From Sphingobacterium cellulitidis (GTDB lineage: Bacteria > Bacteroidota > Bacteroidia > Sphingobacteriales > Sphingobacteriaceae): DNA of 64,000 nucleotides. Made by a program: the position numbers and the translations under genes. Positions within the stretch are counted from its first letter, which is position 1. Each line of letters starts with the position of its first letter. The notes below the pieces were generated by a model, which was not told the DNA's origin, made no database searches, and was given only the letters and a program-made list of their open reading frames with translations. Below are positions 28,165 to 35,526 of this stretch, in pieces. The stretch lies in assembly GCA_002245855.1 (NCBI GenBank), contig NOUX01000001.1, positions 124,001-188,000 on the forward strand, read 5' to 3'.

Positions 28165-29499
28165 TTAACGATTGAATAGTAAACGATGTCCCGAACCTAC
28201 TTCCTGAATCTGACCCTTGGTGTAAGCCAATAATCCCGAAACAATAGTATGTTCAATAGTCGAAGTAAATGTATGATTTTCAAAAGGAGACCAAGCGCAC
28301 TTGGATAAAATATTCTCTTTTGTTACCGTATAAGCTTTGTTCAAATCTACCAAGACCAAATCCGCCCAAAATCCCTCCCGAATAAATCCTCTTTGTTCTA
28401 TTTGAAATAGAATGGCCGTATTATGGGCCGTCTTGTGAACCATCTGCTCCAAGGTCATTTTCCCTTGCTTAACCATATCCAACAAAGCTTGAAGGGCATG
28501 TTGAACCAATGGCCCTCCCGATGGGGCTTGCAAATAAGCCTGTGATTTTTCCTCAATGGTATGTGGAGCATGATCAGTAGCAATCACATCAATATGACCA
28601 TCCAAAACTGCTTTTAAAATCGCATCCCGATCATTAGCCGTCTTTACCGCCGGATTCCATTTGATAAAATTCCCTTTGCTTTTATAGTCTGCATCTGAAA
28701 ACCATAAATGATGAATACAAGCCTCAGCTGTTATTCTTTTTTGATCCAATGGAATTGTATTATCAAATAAACCGGTTTCTTTTGCGGTTGAAATATGTAA
28801 GATATGCAAACGGGTATTATTCTTTTTTGCCAATTCAACAGCTTTTGAAGAAGAAAGATAACAAGCCTCTGCAGAACGGATCAAAGGATGCATTTCAATG
28901 CTTACATTCTCGCCATATTGATCTTTATATTTTGCGAGATTCGCCTGAATCGTAGCTTCATCTTCACAATGGGTAGCAATTAAGGTTGGAGCCTGACTAA
29001 AAATAGCCTCGAGTGCCTTTTCATTATCTACCAACATATTCCCCGTGGATGAACCCATAAAAACCTTGATTCCACAAACATCCCGTGGATTTGTTTTTAA
29101 GACCTCATCTAGGTTATCATTGGCGGCTCCCATAAAGAAAGAATAATTCGCCAAGGAACTATCCTGTCCAATATCGTACTTGTCTTGAAGTAATTTTTGA
29201 GTCAAGGTATTGGGTACAGTATTAGGCATTTCCATAAAGGAAGTTGTTCCACCAGCAACTGCAGCCCTACTTTCTGTAAATATATTCGCCTTATGTGTTA
29301 ATCCGGGTTCGCGAAAATGCACCTGATCATCAATCAGACCTGGAAACAAATGTAGTCCTTCTGCATTGATGACTTGGTCAGCATCCATGTCGATGCTACC
29401 AGCAATCTTTTCAATACGACCATTTTTAATAAATAGATCCAACACCTGGATGCTGCCTTCATTTACAACATGGGCATTCTTTATCAATATTGTAGACAT
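28165..29499 (-). CDS. pyrC: Dihydroorotase
   Basis: Cyclises carbamoyl-aspartate to dihydroorotate in pyrimidine synthesis; cytoplasmic zinc amidohydrolase of 444 residues. Seen: GLIDDQVHFREPG near residue 55, the lysine expected to be carboxylated in GIKVFMGSSTG, His in THCED and in LHILHIST, and the catalytic Asp in IATDHAPHT. In the first motif the usual His-x-His reads Gln59-Val-His61, so one classical metal ligand is missing; I recall this variant as common in Bacteroidota dihydroorotases, so it is likely active. It heads a tight run with two murein-peptide-type peptidases, an unusual companionship. An allantoinase-like relative is a less likely reading. Confidence 0.85.
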   Translation of the reverse strand: MSTILIKNAHVVNEGSIQVLDLFIKNGRIEKIAGSIDMDADQVINAEGLHLFPGLIDDQVHFREPGLTHKANIFTESRAAVAGGTTSFMEMPNTVPNTLTQKLLQDKYDIGQDSSLANYSFFMGAANDNLDEVLKTNPRDVCGIKVFMGSSTGNMLVDNEKALEAIFSQAPTLIATHCEDEATIQANLAKYKDQYGENVSIEMHPLIRSAEACYLSSSKAVELAKKNNTRLHILHISTAKETGLFDNTIPLDQKRITAEACIHHLWFSDADYKSKGNFIKWNPAVKTANDRDAILKAVLDGHIDVIATDHAPHTIEEKSQAYLQAPSGGPLVQHALQALLDMVKQGKMTLEQMVHKTAHNTAILFQIEQRGFIREGFWADLVLVDLNKAYTVTKENILSKCAWSPFENHTFTSTIEHTIVSGLLAYTKGQIQEVGSGHRLLFNR

Positions 29500-29582
29500 G
29501 TAATTTATCTTTAAGGGTTTTGCTAAGCAAATATACTAATTTAGAGGTGCCTATTGGAGAATAAGCCATTTAAAACCGAATA

Positions 29583-30290
29583 TTAAGCCTCTAAATTTGG
29601 ATCTCGGCGAACATCAAAAGTCCCGATAGGAACATAGAATTGTTCCAACTCCTCCTTCTTATTAATTTTTCGACAACCGCCATTTTCCAGTAACAGCAAT
29701 TGGTTACTGATATCCAAAACATTCATATAATCATGATCAGAAACCAAAATACCTTTGATTCTGGATTTCTCAACTATTAAGGCCTGTATTTTCTCCTTTA
29801 AAATGGGTGATAAACCCGTAAATGGCTCATCCAATAGAATAAATGTAGCATCCTGTTCCATCAAGAGCATAATCTCCAGATATCTTAATTCTCCCCCCGC
29901 TAGCTCTGCGATCTTATTGCCGAGAATACGAAAAATCACCTCATCCCGTTCTAAATTGGAAATACGTTGGGAATCGGAAAGCATAAACTCAATGGATTTT
30001 TTGACCGTAAAATTCGTGGGTAAAAATGAATCCTGTGGTAAATAACAAACATCCTTTGATGGAAAAGCTTTCCTAATCTTCTTCCCATTCAAGCGGATAT
30101 AAGCATATTGAGCTCGTAAATCACCGAAAATTATCCGCATAAAGGTAGACTTGCCTGATCCGTTACGCCCCAATAATCCAATGATATCCCCTACTTTTAA
30201 CACTAAATAGCCCCCTGTCAAAAGCGGGCGATCACTTTTATAGCTAAATTGAACAGAGTCCACAAACAATTCTTTATCGGCTAATTCCAT
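29583..30290 (-). CDS. ABC transporter ATP-binding protein
   Basis: ATPase subunit of 235 residues. Seen: Walker A LLGRNGSGKST, a degenerate signature LAGGELR in place of LSGGQ, Walker B FILLDEPFTGLSP and the H-loop His in VSDHDY. No membrane segment. Its start overlaps the upstream small membrane-protein gene by 17 bases, so the two are probably coupled and form one transporter. The substrate cannot be inferred. The gene is followed by nothing co-directional before pyrC's upstream region, which begins 83 bases on. Confidence 0.85.
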   Translation of the reverse strand: MELADKELFVDSVQFSYKSDRPLLTGGYLVLKVGDIIGLLGRNGSGKSTFMRIIFGDLRAQYAYIRLNGKKIRKAFPSKDVCYLPQDSFLPTNFTVKKSIEFMLSDSQRISNLERDEVIFRILGNKIAELAGGELRYLEIMLLMEQDATFILLDEPFTGLSPILKEKIQALIVEKSRIKGILVSDHDYMNVLDISNQLLLLENGGCRKINKKEELEQFYVPIGTFDVRRDPNLEA

Positions 30291-30624
30291 AGTAAAAGAT
30301 CAGAATAAATACGAGAGAAATTATCAGATTGGCAATAAAGGTATAGAGGACTAAATCCTTTCTGGTCAAACCGAGATTAAAAAACAGATACTTGGTATTT
30401 CCTTCAAAAAAACGAACAATCGCTGCTGAACTCAGATAACCCGCCGTCATAAATACATAGGGATAATATCCTATATATTGAACACTCATCGCCAAGCTCA
30501 AGGCAAGATTGATGAAGAAAATCGGCTTATAAAATTGCCAAAGATGTTTGAAAGCTATCGGCATAATTAAATCTACTAAGAAATTAGCCAAGTGCAAAAT
30601 AAATAAACTAATAATCAACAGCAC
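30274..30624 (-). CDS. Small polytopic membrane protein, probable ABC permease partner
   Basis: Not recognised as a named family. The frame of 116 residues has about four hydrophobic segments (near 1-20, 34-50, 55-70 and 92-112) and ends in GISR. The first possible start at 30624 is GTG; the first ATG is Met21 at 30564, which would remove the first hydrophobic stretch. The frame stays open upstream through a terminator hairpin, so the gene may be 5'-truncated, or GTG may be the true start. The 17-base overlap with the ATPase gene suggests it is the membrane half of that ABC system, though it is much shorter than a normal permease. Confidence 0.55.
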   Translation of the reverse strand: MLLIISLFILHLANFLVDLIMPIAFKHLWQFYKPIFFINLALSLAMSVQYIGYYPYVFMTAGYLSSAAIVRFFEGNTKYLFFNLGLTRKDLVLYTFIANLIISLVFILIFYYGISR

Positions 30625-30633
30625 CTTAAATAC

Positions 30634-30663
30634 AAAAAAGGAGCCGTCTATAAAGACGGCTCC
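30634..30663 (-). terminator. Intrinsic terminator after the DUF4302 remnant
   Basis: Perfect hairpin GGAGCCGTCT with its complement and a 4-base loop, followed on the minus strand by six T residues. It lies only 10 bases before the GTG start proposed for the small membrane protein. Confidence 0.85.
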
Positions 30664-30696
30664 AAACCAATTTACCCTATAATAGATTAGATCTAC

Positions 30697-31773
30697 TTAT
30701 AATAACAAAAAGGTCATCACAACGCCTGGTTTTTCCACTCCGGTAATTCTACCGTAAGAAACGCCAGATTCTTCGTAATAATCCAATTTAAAACTACTTT
30801 CCAATAGGAATTTCTCCATCTGATCCATAATTGCAGACACATAACCTCCAGTAGCATTAGAACGCTTACTGAATTTGAAGGTTTGCGAAGCTTCATCAAA
30901 GACATAACTGAAACCAATAGTCGTGTTCCATCCTGATGCTCCTCCATTTTGACTACTAAATCCTATTAAGTTTACACGTTGATTGAAACTATCCCATGTA
31001 AAATAGAGGTCACCATAATTGAATGGGAATCCGGTTCCATTTAATAGTCCATCATGGTAACGTTTTAAAATCGTCAAACCATCAGCTGATGTACCAGGGA
31101 AATAAGTCTTATATGGTGAAAACAAATACTTGAACTTAATACCTATCGCTTTGTTCAATGGAATAACAGCTTCCGTATGGTTCTTAATCTCATATTTCTT
31201 GCCGTTGCTATCGTGAATAAACAAGCGATTGCCTTCCCAAACTGCTTTCTTGAAAATTACCCCAAACATACTCACACTATCCGTGGTAAAATCCAAACCT
31301 GTCAGATTGAAAGTAAAGAGACTATTCTCCCCACGAACCAGTTTTTCTTTAGTCATCGTTGAAAATGACGTGGTTTTCATGGCCGGATATAAATCCACAG
31401 CAACCATATTATTTACGCCAGCGGAGTCAATTGAAATATAAGAATAGGGATTATCTATGAAAAACTGCTTGGTCTTATCCATTGAAGTTTTTAACCCTTT
31501 ATTCATATAACCATCACTCTCTGCCTTGGTAGCTTTCACTAAAACCAACGATTGATCATACTTTTTCCCACGCATATAAATACTGTCCCCGGATTGTTTG
31601 AGATATTCAAACTCAATATCACTCATATACCCATTTGGCGAGACACCTCCGAATTGTGAAGATGGCTCTTGAAGCATGGTGATGTAATTGAAGGTATCAA
31701 ACAATAATGAAGCATTCATAGTCCACAATACCCGATAGGTGGATTGTGAGGGAACCGTCGCTGTTTGATCAGT
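30697..31773 (-). pseudogene. DUF4302 lipoprotein remnant lacking its N-terminus
   Basis: The visible frame runs from about 31794 to 30697. From SQSTYRVLWTMN and ASLLFDTFNYITMLQEP onward it resembles DUF4302, a family of Bacteroidota lipoproteins usually encoded with SusCD-type importers and exported zinc metallohydrolases. Seen: no signal peptide or lipobox, and no ATG upstream of internal codons (a TTG at 31728 and ATG at 31719 are the first start-like codons), so the N-terminal portion that normally carries the lipobox is absent. Upstream the frame runs straight into an ECF sigma factor fragment in another reading frame. Inferred: a deletion removed the middle of a locus and left this 3' part. 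The family call is from memory of its motif pattern. Confidence 0.7.
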
Positions 31774-31952
31774 AATGCCTTGATGGAATCTTCTTCAATG
31801 GACACCCTACTTCTATTGTTCCAATAGGCAGTAAAAGCATCCTGAACCAAATCCTCCGCTAAATCTGAATCATTCACCATTTCCCATGCAAAAAAGCACA
31901 GGGGTTTATAGTATTTCTGAAAAAATGCTCTGTCTAGATTTCCGTCCTTCAT
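31764..31952 (-). pseudogene. ECF RNA polymerase sigma factor, N-terminal fragment
   Basis: Starts with ATG at 31952 and reads about 60 residues of sigma region 2 (AFFQKYYKPLCFFAWEM, LAEDLVQDAFTAYWNNR), the core-binding and -10 recognition part of ECF sigma factors. After DSIKALLI the sequence departs from the family, and the frame ends at a stop at 31716-31718 after KQRRFPHNPPIGYCGL, which is the DUF4302 gene read out of frame. Regions 2.4-4 and the anti-sigma partner usually found next to such genes are missing. Inferred: a deletion joined the sigma gene to the DUF4302 gene near 31765-31775. The product is unlikely to work as a sigma factor. Confidence 0.75.
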
Positions 31953-32399
31953 AATTTATAAATCCATTGGTCCTGGATCATCAATAATTGTAATAAAAAT
32001 CAATTTGCTAAAAAAAGAAAAGAAAAACAAACCATTCCTGTAAATAAAATTAACATTAACAATATTTTTCTTGATTTTTCAACCTCTAAAGTGAATAAAC
32101 CTCGATTTAAAGCTAAAAATGATGATATTTTCGAAATATTAAATTTCCCATAGAAGTAACTAAATCTAAGATATTCCTCTCAAACTTAGTTCGAATTCAA
32201 TATTCGTTCAGAGCTTCTTCTGACTTCTGTCGGAGCTTGTCCGCAAAAATTCGAAGGAGATCCGAAGAAGGTCCGGCGAAGCTGCGGAAAAAGTCCGGTA
32301 GAACGTGCCATTTGAACGGTTGAAAAACCGCCCAAATCTCGAATATTCATTTAGCACCAAACCGAGATAGCAATCCGATTATTTTTTAGTTTTTTGAAA
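31953..32399. repeat. Gene-free stretch with GC-richer Arg/Ser/Lys-coding repeat-like element (32190-32338)
   Basis: 447 bases between the sigma fragment and the sulfatase gene. The left part is plain AT-rich DNA. From about 32190 to 32338 the composition changes: CTTC/TCCG-rich on the left arm (32212-32244) and GAAG/CCGG-rich on the right arm (32250-32287), forming an imperfect inverted repeat around an AAAAA loop. The plus strand is open in one frame from about 32200 to 32327, coding an R/S/K-rich peptide without ATG. It looks like a dispersed intergenic repeat or structured RNA, not a gene. Confidence 0.45.
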
Positions 32400-33764
32400 T
32401 TATTTTACTGAGAATTCAGGTAGATTCGACCACCATTTGGTTAATATCTTCGCATATTTTTTGGCGAGCTTCTTCCTTTCACTTGCAATGTTATGCTGTT
32501 CATGAGGATCTGAACTTAAATCGTACAATTCCATATCCGATTGATCTTCATTCATGAAGAATTTCCAATTTTGGTCGCGTAAGGCTAAGGCAGGACTTCG
32601 ATTGATTTTTTTCGGGAAACTGAAAACCGTGGAATCATTTCTTCCATATTCCCAGATTAAAGGTTCCTTTCTTTTGATGGGAGACCCAAAAAATGCCTGA
32701 CTTACATCTTGGCCATCCAAGACCTTGGTTTCAGCTATGGGGGCATCTGCAATTTTTGCCAAGGTCGGCAGCAGGTCCAACGCTGAAATAATGGTTTGTT
32801 GATCTTCTTGATTTGCCTTGATCTTTGCTGGCCAACGAATCAACATGGGCATGCGAATGCCACCTTCATATAAGGATAATTTACTTCCACGCAATCCTGC
32901 AGAGCGGTCTTGTCGAAAATTTGGCAGGGGTCCATTATCACTAATAAAAATAACAATGGTATTTTGATCAATGCCCAAGTCCTTTAATCCGGTCATTAAT
33001 CTCCCGATCTGCTTATCATATTCTTTGAGAACATGTTTAAAACTACGCTCCTCCTGAGGTTTCCAATTGAATTTCCCTTGTTCATCATCGGCAGCAATCC
33101 AGGGGGTATGAACATCATCGGTCCATACATTAATAAAGCAGGGTTTATCTTTATTTTCTTTCAGGAAATTAAGGGTTTTATCCACAAAATACTTGGTCCT
33201 ATTCCAGCGTTTGATACTGTCTTGGTCAGACCAGATCCAATTACTGGCGGTTATGGCGGGATCAGGATCCGGACTTTCATAAGTTCCAGACCAAGCATCA
33301 AAACCATATTGATCAAAGTTTGGAGCATTCGTAACATCCCTACCACCACCTAAATGCCATTTCCCAAAATGCGCTGTCTTGTATCCTTGATTTTTCAAAA
33401 CCTTAGCCATCGTCTGAACATTGGGATCCAAGAAATCAACCTGTTGTTTTTTTCGATTATCTTCGCGGGTATTTAGAAAGGTGGTGAAATGTAGTTTTGC
33501 TGGACGCTGTCCCGTTAACAAACCTGCTCTAGACGGGGAACAGATTGGCGAGGCACTATAATAATTGCTAAACTTGATTCCTTCTTTTCCAAGTTGATCC
33601 AAATGAGGGGTTTCATATTTATTGTAATAAGTCGATAGATCGCCTATCCCAAGATCATCTGCGAGGATAATAATTATATGGGGTGGTTTATCTGTCTGTG
33701 CCTGACTTTGGAAAAAAGACAGGGCCAATAGAAATACAAAACTGGATTTAAGAAAAGAACACAT
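32400..33764 (-). CDS. Exported sulfatase (formylglycine type)
   Basis: Hydrolyses a sulfate ester; about 454 residues. The ATG at 33764 is chosen because it gives a clean signal peptide ending SQAQ; the longer frame begins with TTG at 33791 and overlaps the previous gene. Seen: metal-binding Asp pair in ILADDLG (Asp36, Asp37), the maturation motif CSPSR with Cys75 to be converted to formylglycine, KTAHFGKWHLGG, and SDNGP near the middle. Known: Cys-type sulfatases need a formylglycine-generating enzyme, none of which is in this window. Inferred: periplasmic sulfatase for a sulfated glycan or other sulfate ester taken up by the nearby SusCD pair. Operon with the Crp-like regulator and epimerase. 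Confidence 0.9.
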   Translation of the reverse strand: MCSFLKSSFVFLLALSFFQSQAQTDKPPHIIIILADDLGIGDLSTYYNKYETPHLDQLGKEGIKFSNYYSASPICSPSRAGLLTGQRPAKLHFTTFLNTREDNRKKQQVDFLDPNVQTMAKVLKNQGYKTAHFGKWHLGGGRDVTNAPNFDQYGFDAWSGTYESPDPDPAITASNWIWSDQDSIKRWNRTKYFVDKTLNFLKENKDKPCFINVWTDDVHTPWIAADDEQGKFNWKPQEERSFKHVLKEYDKQIGRLMTGLKDLGIDQNTIVIFISDNGPLPNFRQDRSAGLRGSKLSLYEGGIRMPMLIRWPAKIKANQEDQQTIISALDLLPTLAKIADAPIAETKVLDGQDVSQAFFGSPIKRKEPLIWEYGRNDSTVFSFPKKINRSPALALRDQNWKFFMNEDQSDMELYDLSSDPHEQHNIASERKKLAKKYAKILTKWWSNLPEFSVK

Positions 33765-33787
33765 AATTTTTGGGTTTAAAAATTTAA

Positions 33788-34369
33788 TCAATTTCGGTCC
33801 TGACTGATTTCTCTTCGAATTCTACTTAAGGATTGTGCAGTAATTTTTAGGTAAGATGCAATATATTGTTGAGGAACCTGAAGAGCTAAGTTAGGATATC
33901 GACGTACAAATTCTAGATATTTTGTTTTCGAACTTCCAAAATTCAGAAAGTCATTGTCCTTTATTTTATTCAATAAGGTAGCTTCAGTAATGCTTTTTAG
34001 AAAAATAAAGAAATTAGGAATTTTTTCACAGAGCTTTTCAACTTGTAACTTATGGATAGTATAAAGTTGGGTATCAACTACAGCTTGAAATGCTTCACTT
34101 GAAGGTGTTGCAGAGTAATAGCTTTCGAGATCAACAAAGAATTGATTCTCTTTAAAGAAATATTTTGTGATTTCATTTCCCTCCTGATCTGGTTTAAAAA
34201 TTCTCACAATTCCAGACTCAATAAAAGCGATTTCATGTGCAATTTGACCTATTTCCAAGAAATATTCGGAATTCCGCAGTGATTTACTTTTAAAGTGGGC
34301 AGCAATCTCATCAACGTCTTGATCCGACAAGATTGCCCCAAACTTCAATATGGATTTTAGCTTTTGCAT
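33788..34369 (-). CDS. Crp/Fnr-family transcriptional regulator
   Basis: Cytoplasmic regulator of 193 residues. Seen: N-terminal cyclic-nucleotide-binding-like jelly roll (about 20-115, with EIAFIESGIVRIFKPDQEG) and a C-terminal helix-turn-helix whose end, QQYIASYLKITAQSLSRIRRE, is characteristic of the short Crp-like proteins common in Bacteroidota. No Fe-S cysteine cluster as in Fnr. It begins immediately where the epimerase gene ends and its stop lies 23 bases before the sulfatase ATG. Inferred: it may control the sulfatase operon or respond to a signal of the neighbouring importer; ligand unknown. Confidence 0.85.
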   Translation of the reverse strand: MQKLKSILKFGAILSDQDVDEIAAHFKSKSLRNSEYFLEIGQIAHEIAFIESGIVRIFKPDQEGNEITKYFFKENQFFVDLESYYSATPSSEAFQAVVDTQLYTIHKLQVEKLCEKIPNFFIFLKSITEATLLNKIKDNDFLNFGSSKTKYLEFVRRYPNLALQVPQQYIASYLKITAQSLSRIRREISQDRN

Positions 34370-35398
34370 TTACTTAACTATTCCAAGATTAATAACACTG
34401 TTTGCACATGCTAGGATAGATTCTTCCATGGAATAAGGATTCCACTTCAAGATCCGATTGGCTTTACTGGCATCCACCTTTCTTTTCAAACCTAAATCTA
34501 ATAAAACGGGTTTTAATGCAGGTTCAAAAATAGAGATTAACCGAGCCATAAAATTTGGCAATTCCTTACTACTGATTTTACGATCAGGAAATTGAGTTTT
34601 TAATATTAAGGCTAGGTCTTTCATAGTCAGATGTCCAGCGGAAGCCATAAAACGGTGGCCAGCAGCTTGTTTTAATTCAATAGAATCCACCAACAATTGA
34701 GCCACAGATCGTACATCTACGATTTCAAAGCCAATTTTTGGCATTGCAGGCATACCTCCAGAAAGAATCTTGATTACGATATTTGCAGAAGTTCCGAAAT
34801 CATGCTCTAAAACTGGACCTAACATCGCTCCAGGAAGAATGCTCACCAATTCCATGCCCGTCCCTTCCTCTTCAATAAACTTCCATGCCGCCTTTTCTGC
34901 AATAGTCTTGCTTCTGAAATAAGGCATGGTAACCTGGCTATTCTTTTCATCCGTCCAATCTTTTTCAGTAAAAACCTGATTCAAATCCGCCTTATTCTTT
35001 CCATAAACTACCGTTGAAATTGAGGAAACCAAGACCACACGTTTTACCCCATTTAGATTTGCTGCTTTTAGTACGTTTAAGGTTCCGTCATGAGCCGGAA
35101 TGATTAATTCATTTTCGTCTTTGGGAAGTTCCCTTGGAAATGGAGAAGCCGCATGGATGACGTAATCCATACCTTTGCAAGCCTCCAACCATACTTCTTT
35201 TTGGAGGAGATCTGCCTGGATAAAACTCAATCGATCACTTTGATCTGTATATTTTGCAATAAGTTGTCGGATGGAGTCGGCTCTTTTTATATCCCTCAAA
35301 GAACCTTTGACCCTATAACCTCTATTCAATAATTCGATTGCCGTATGAGTTCCAAGAAACCCTGTTACTCCAGTTAATAATACCTGAGAATTTTCCAT
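34370..35398 (-). CDS. NAD(P)-dependent epimerase/dehydratase (extended SDR family)
   Basis: Cytoplasmic oxidoreductase of about 342 residues. The ATG at 35398 is chosen: it starts directly before the Rossmann strand QVLLTGVTGFLGTH, whereas the longer frame adds 17 unrelated residues. Seen: the GxxGFLG dinucleotide motif, VIHAASPF, and the active-site pair YFRSK (Tyr-x3-Lys). The sequence resembles dihydroflavonol-4-reductase/cinnamoyl-CoA-reductase-like SDRs. First gene of a three-gene operon with the Crp-like regulator and sulfatase. Substrate unknown. Confidence 0.85.
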   Translation of the reverse strand: MENSQVLLTGVTGFLGTHTAIELLNRGYRVKGSLRDIKRADSIRQLIAKYTDQSDRLSFIQADLLQKEVWLEACKGMDYVIHAASPFPRELPKDENELIIPAHDGTLNVLKAANLNGVKRVVLVSSISTVVYGKNKADLNQVFTEKDWTDEKNSQVTMPYFRSKTIAEKAAWKFIEEEGTGMELVSILPGAMLGPVLEHDFGTSANIVIKILSGGMPAMPKIGFEIVDVRSVAQLLVDSIELKQAAGHRFMASAGHLTMKDLALILKTQFPDRKISSKELPNFMARLISIFEPALKPVLLDLGLKRKVDASKANRILKWNPYSMEESILACANSVINLGIVK

Positions 35399-35478
35399 GA
35401 TAATAATTTTTGTTTTAAACAAAGTACCTGAACATGAAGAGGTTCTCAATTACCAAATGGTAAAAAATAAAATTTAAA

Positions 35479-35510
35479 GAAGAAGGACTGCCTTTTGAGC
35501 AGTCCTTCTT
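35479..35510 (-). terminator. Terminator hairpin after SusD pair 3
   Basis: Inverted repeat AAGAAGGACTGC / GCAGTCCTTCTT with an 8-base loop, 17 bases beyond the SusD stop. The following minus-strand sequence is T-rich but has no uninterrupted T-run, so termination may be partial and the SDR-Crp-sulfatase genes could be reached by read-through. Confidence 0.7.
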
Positions 35511-35526
35511 AAATATTCAAATAATT

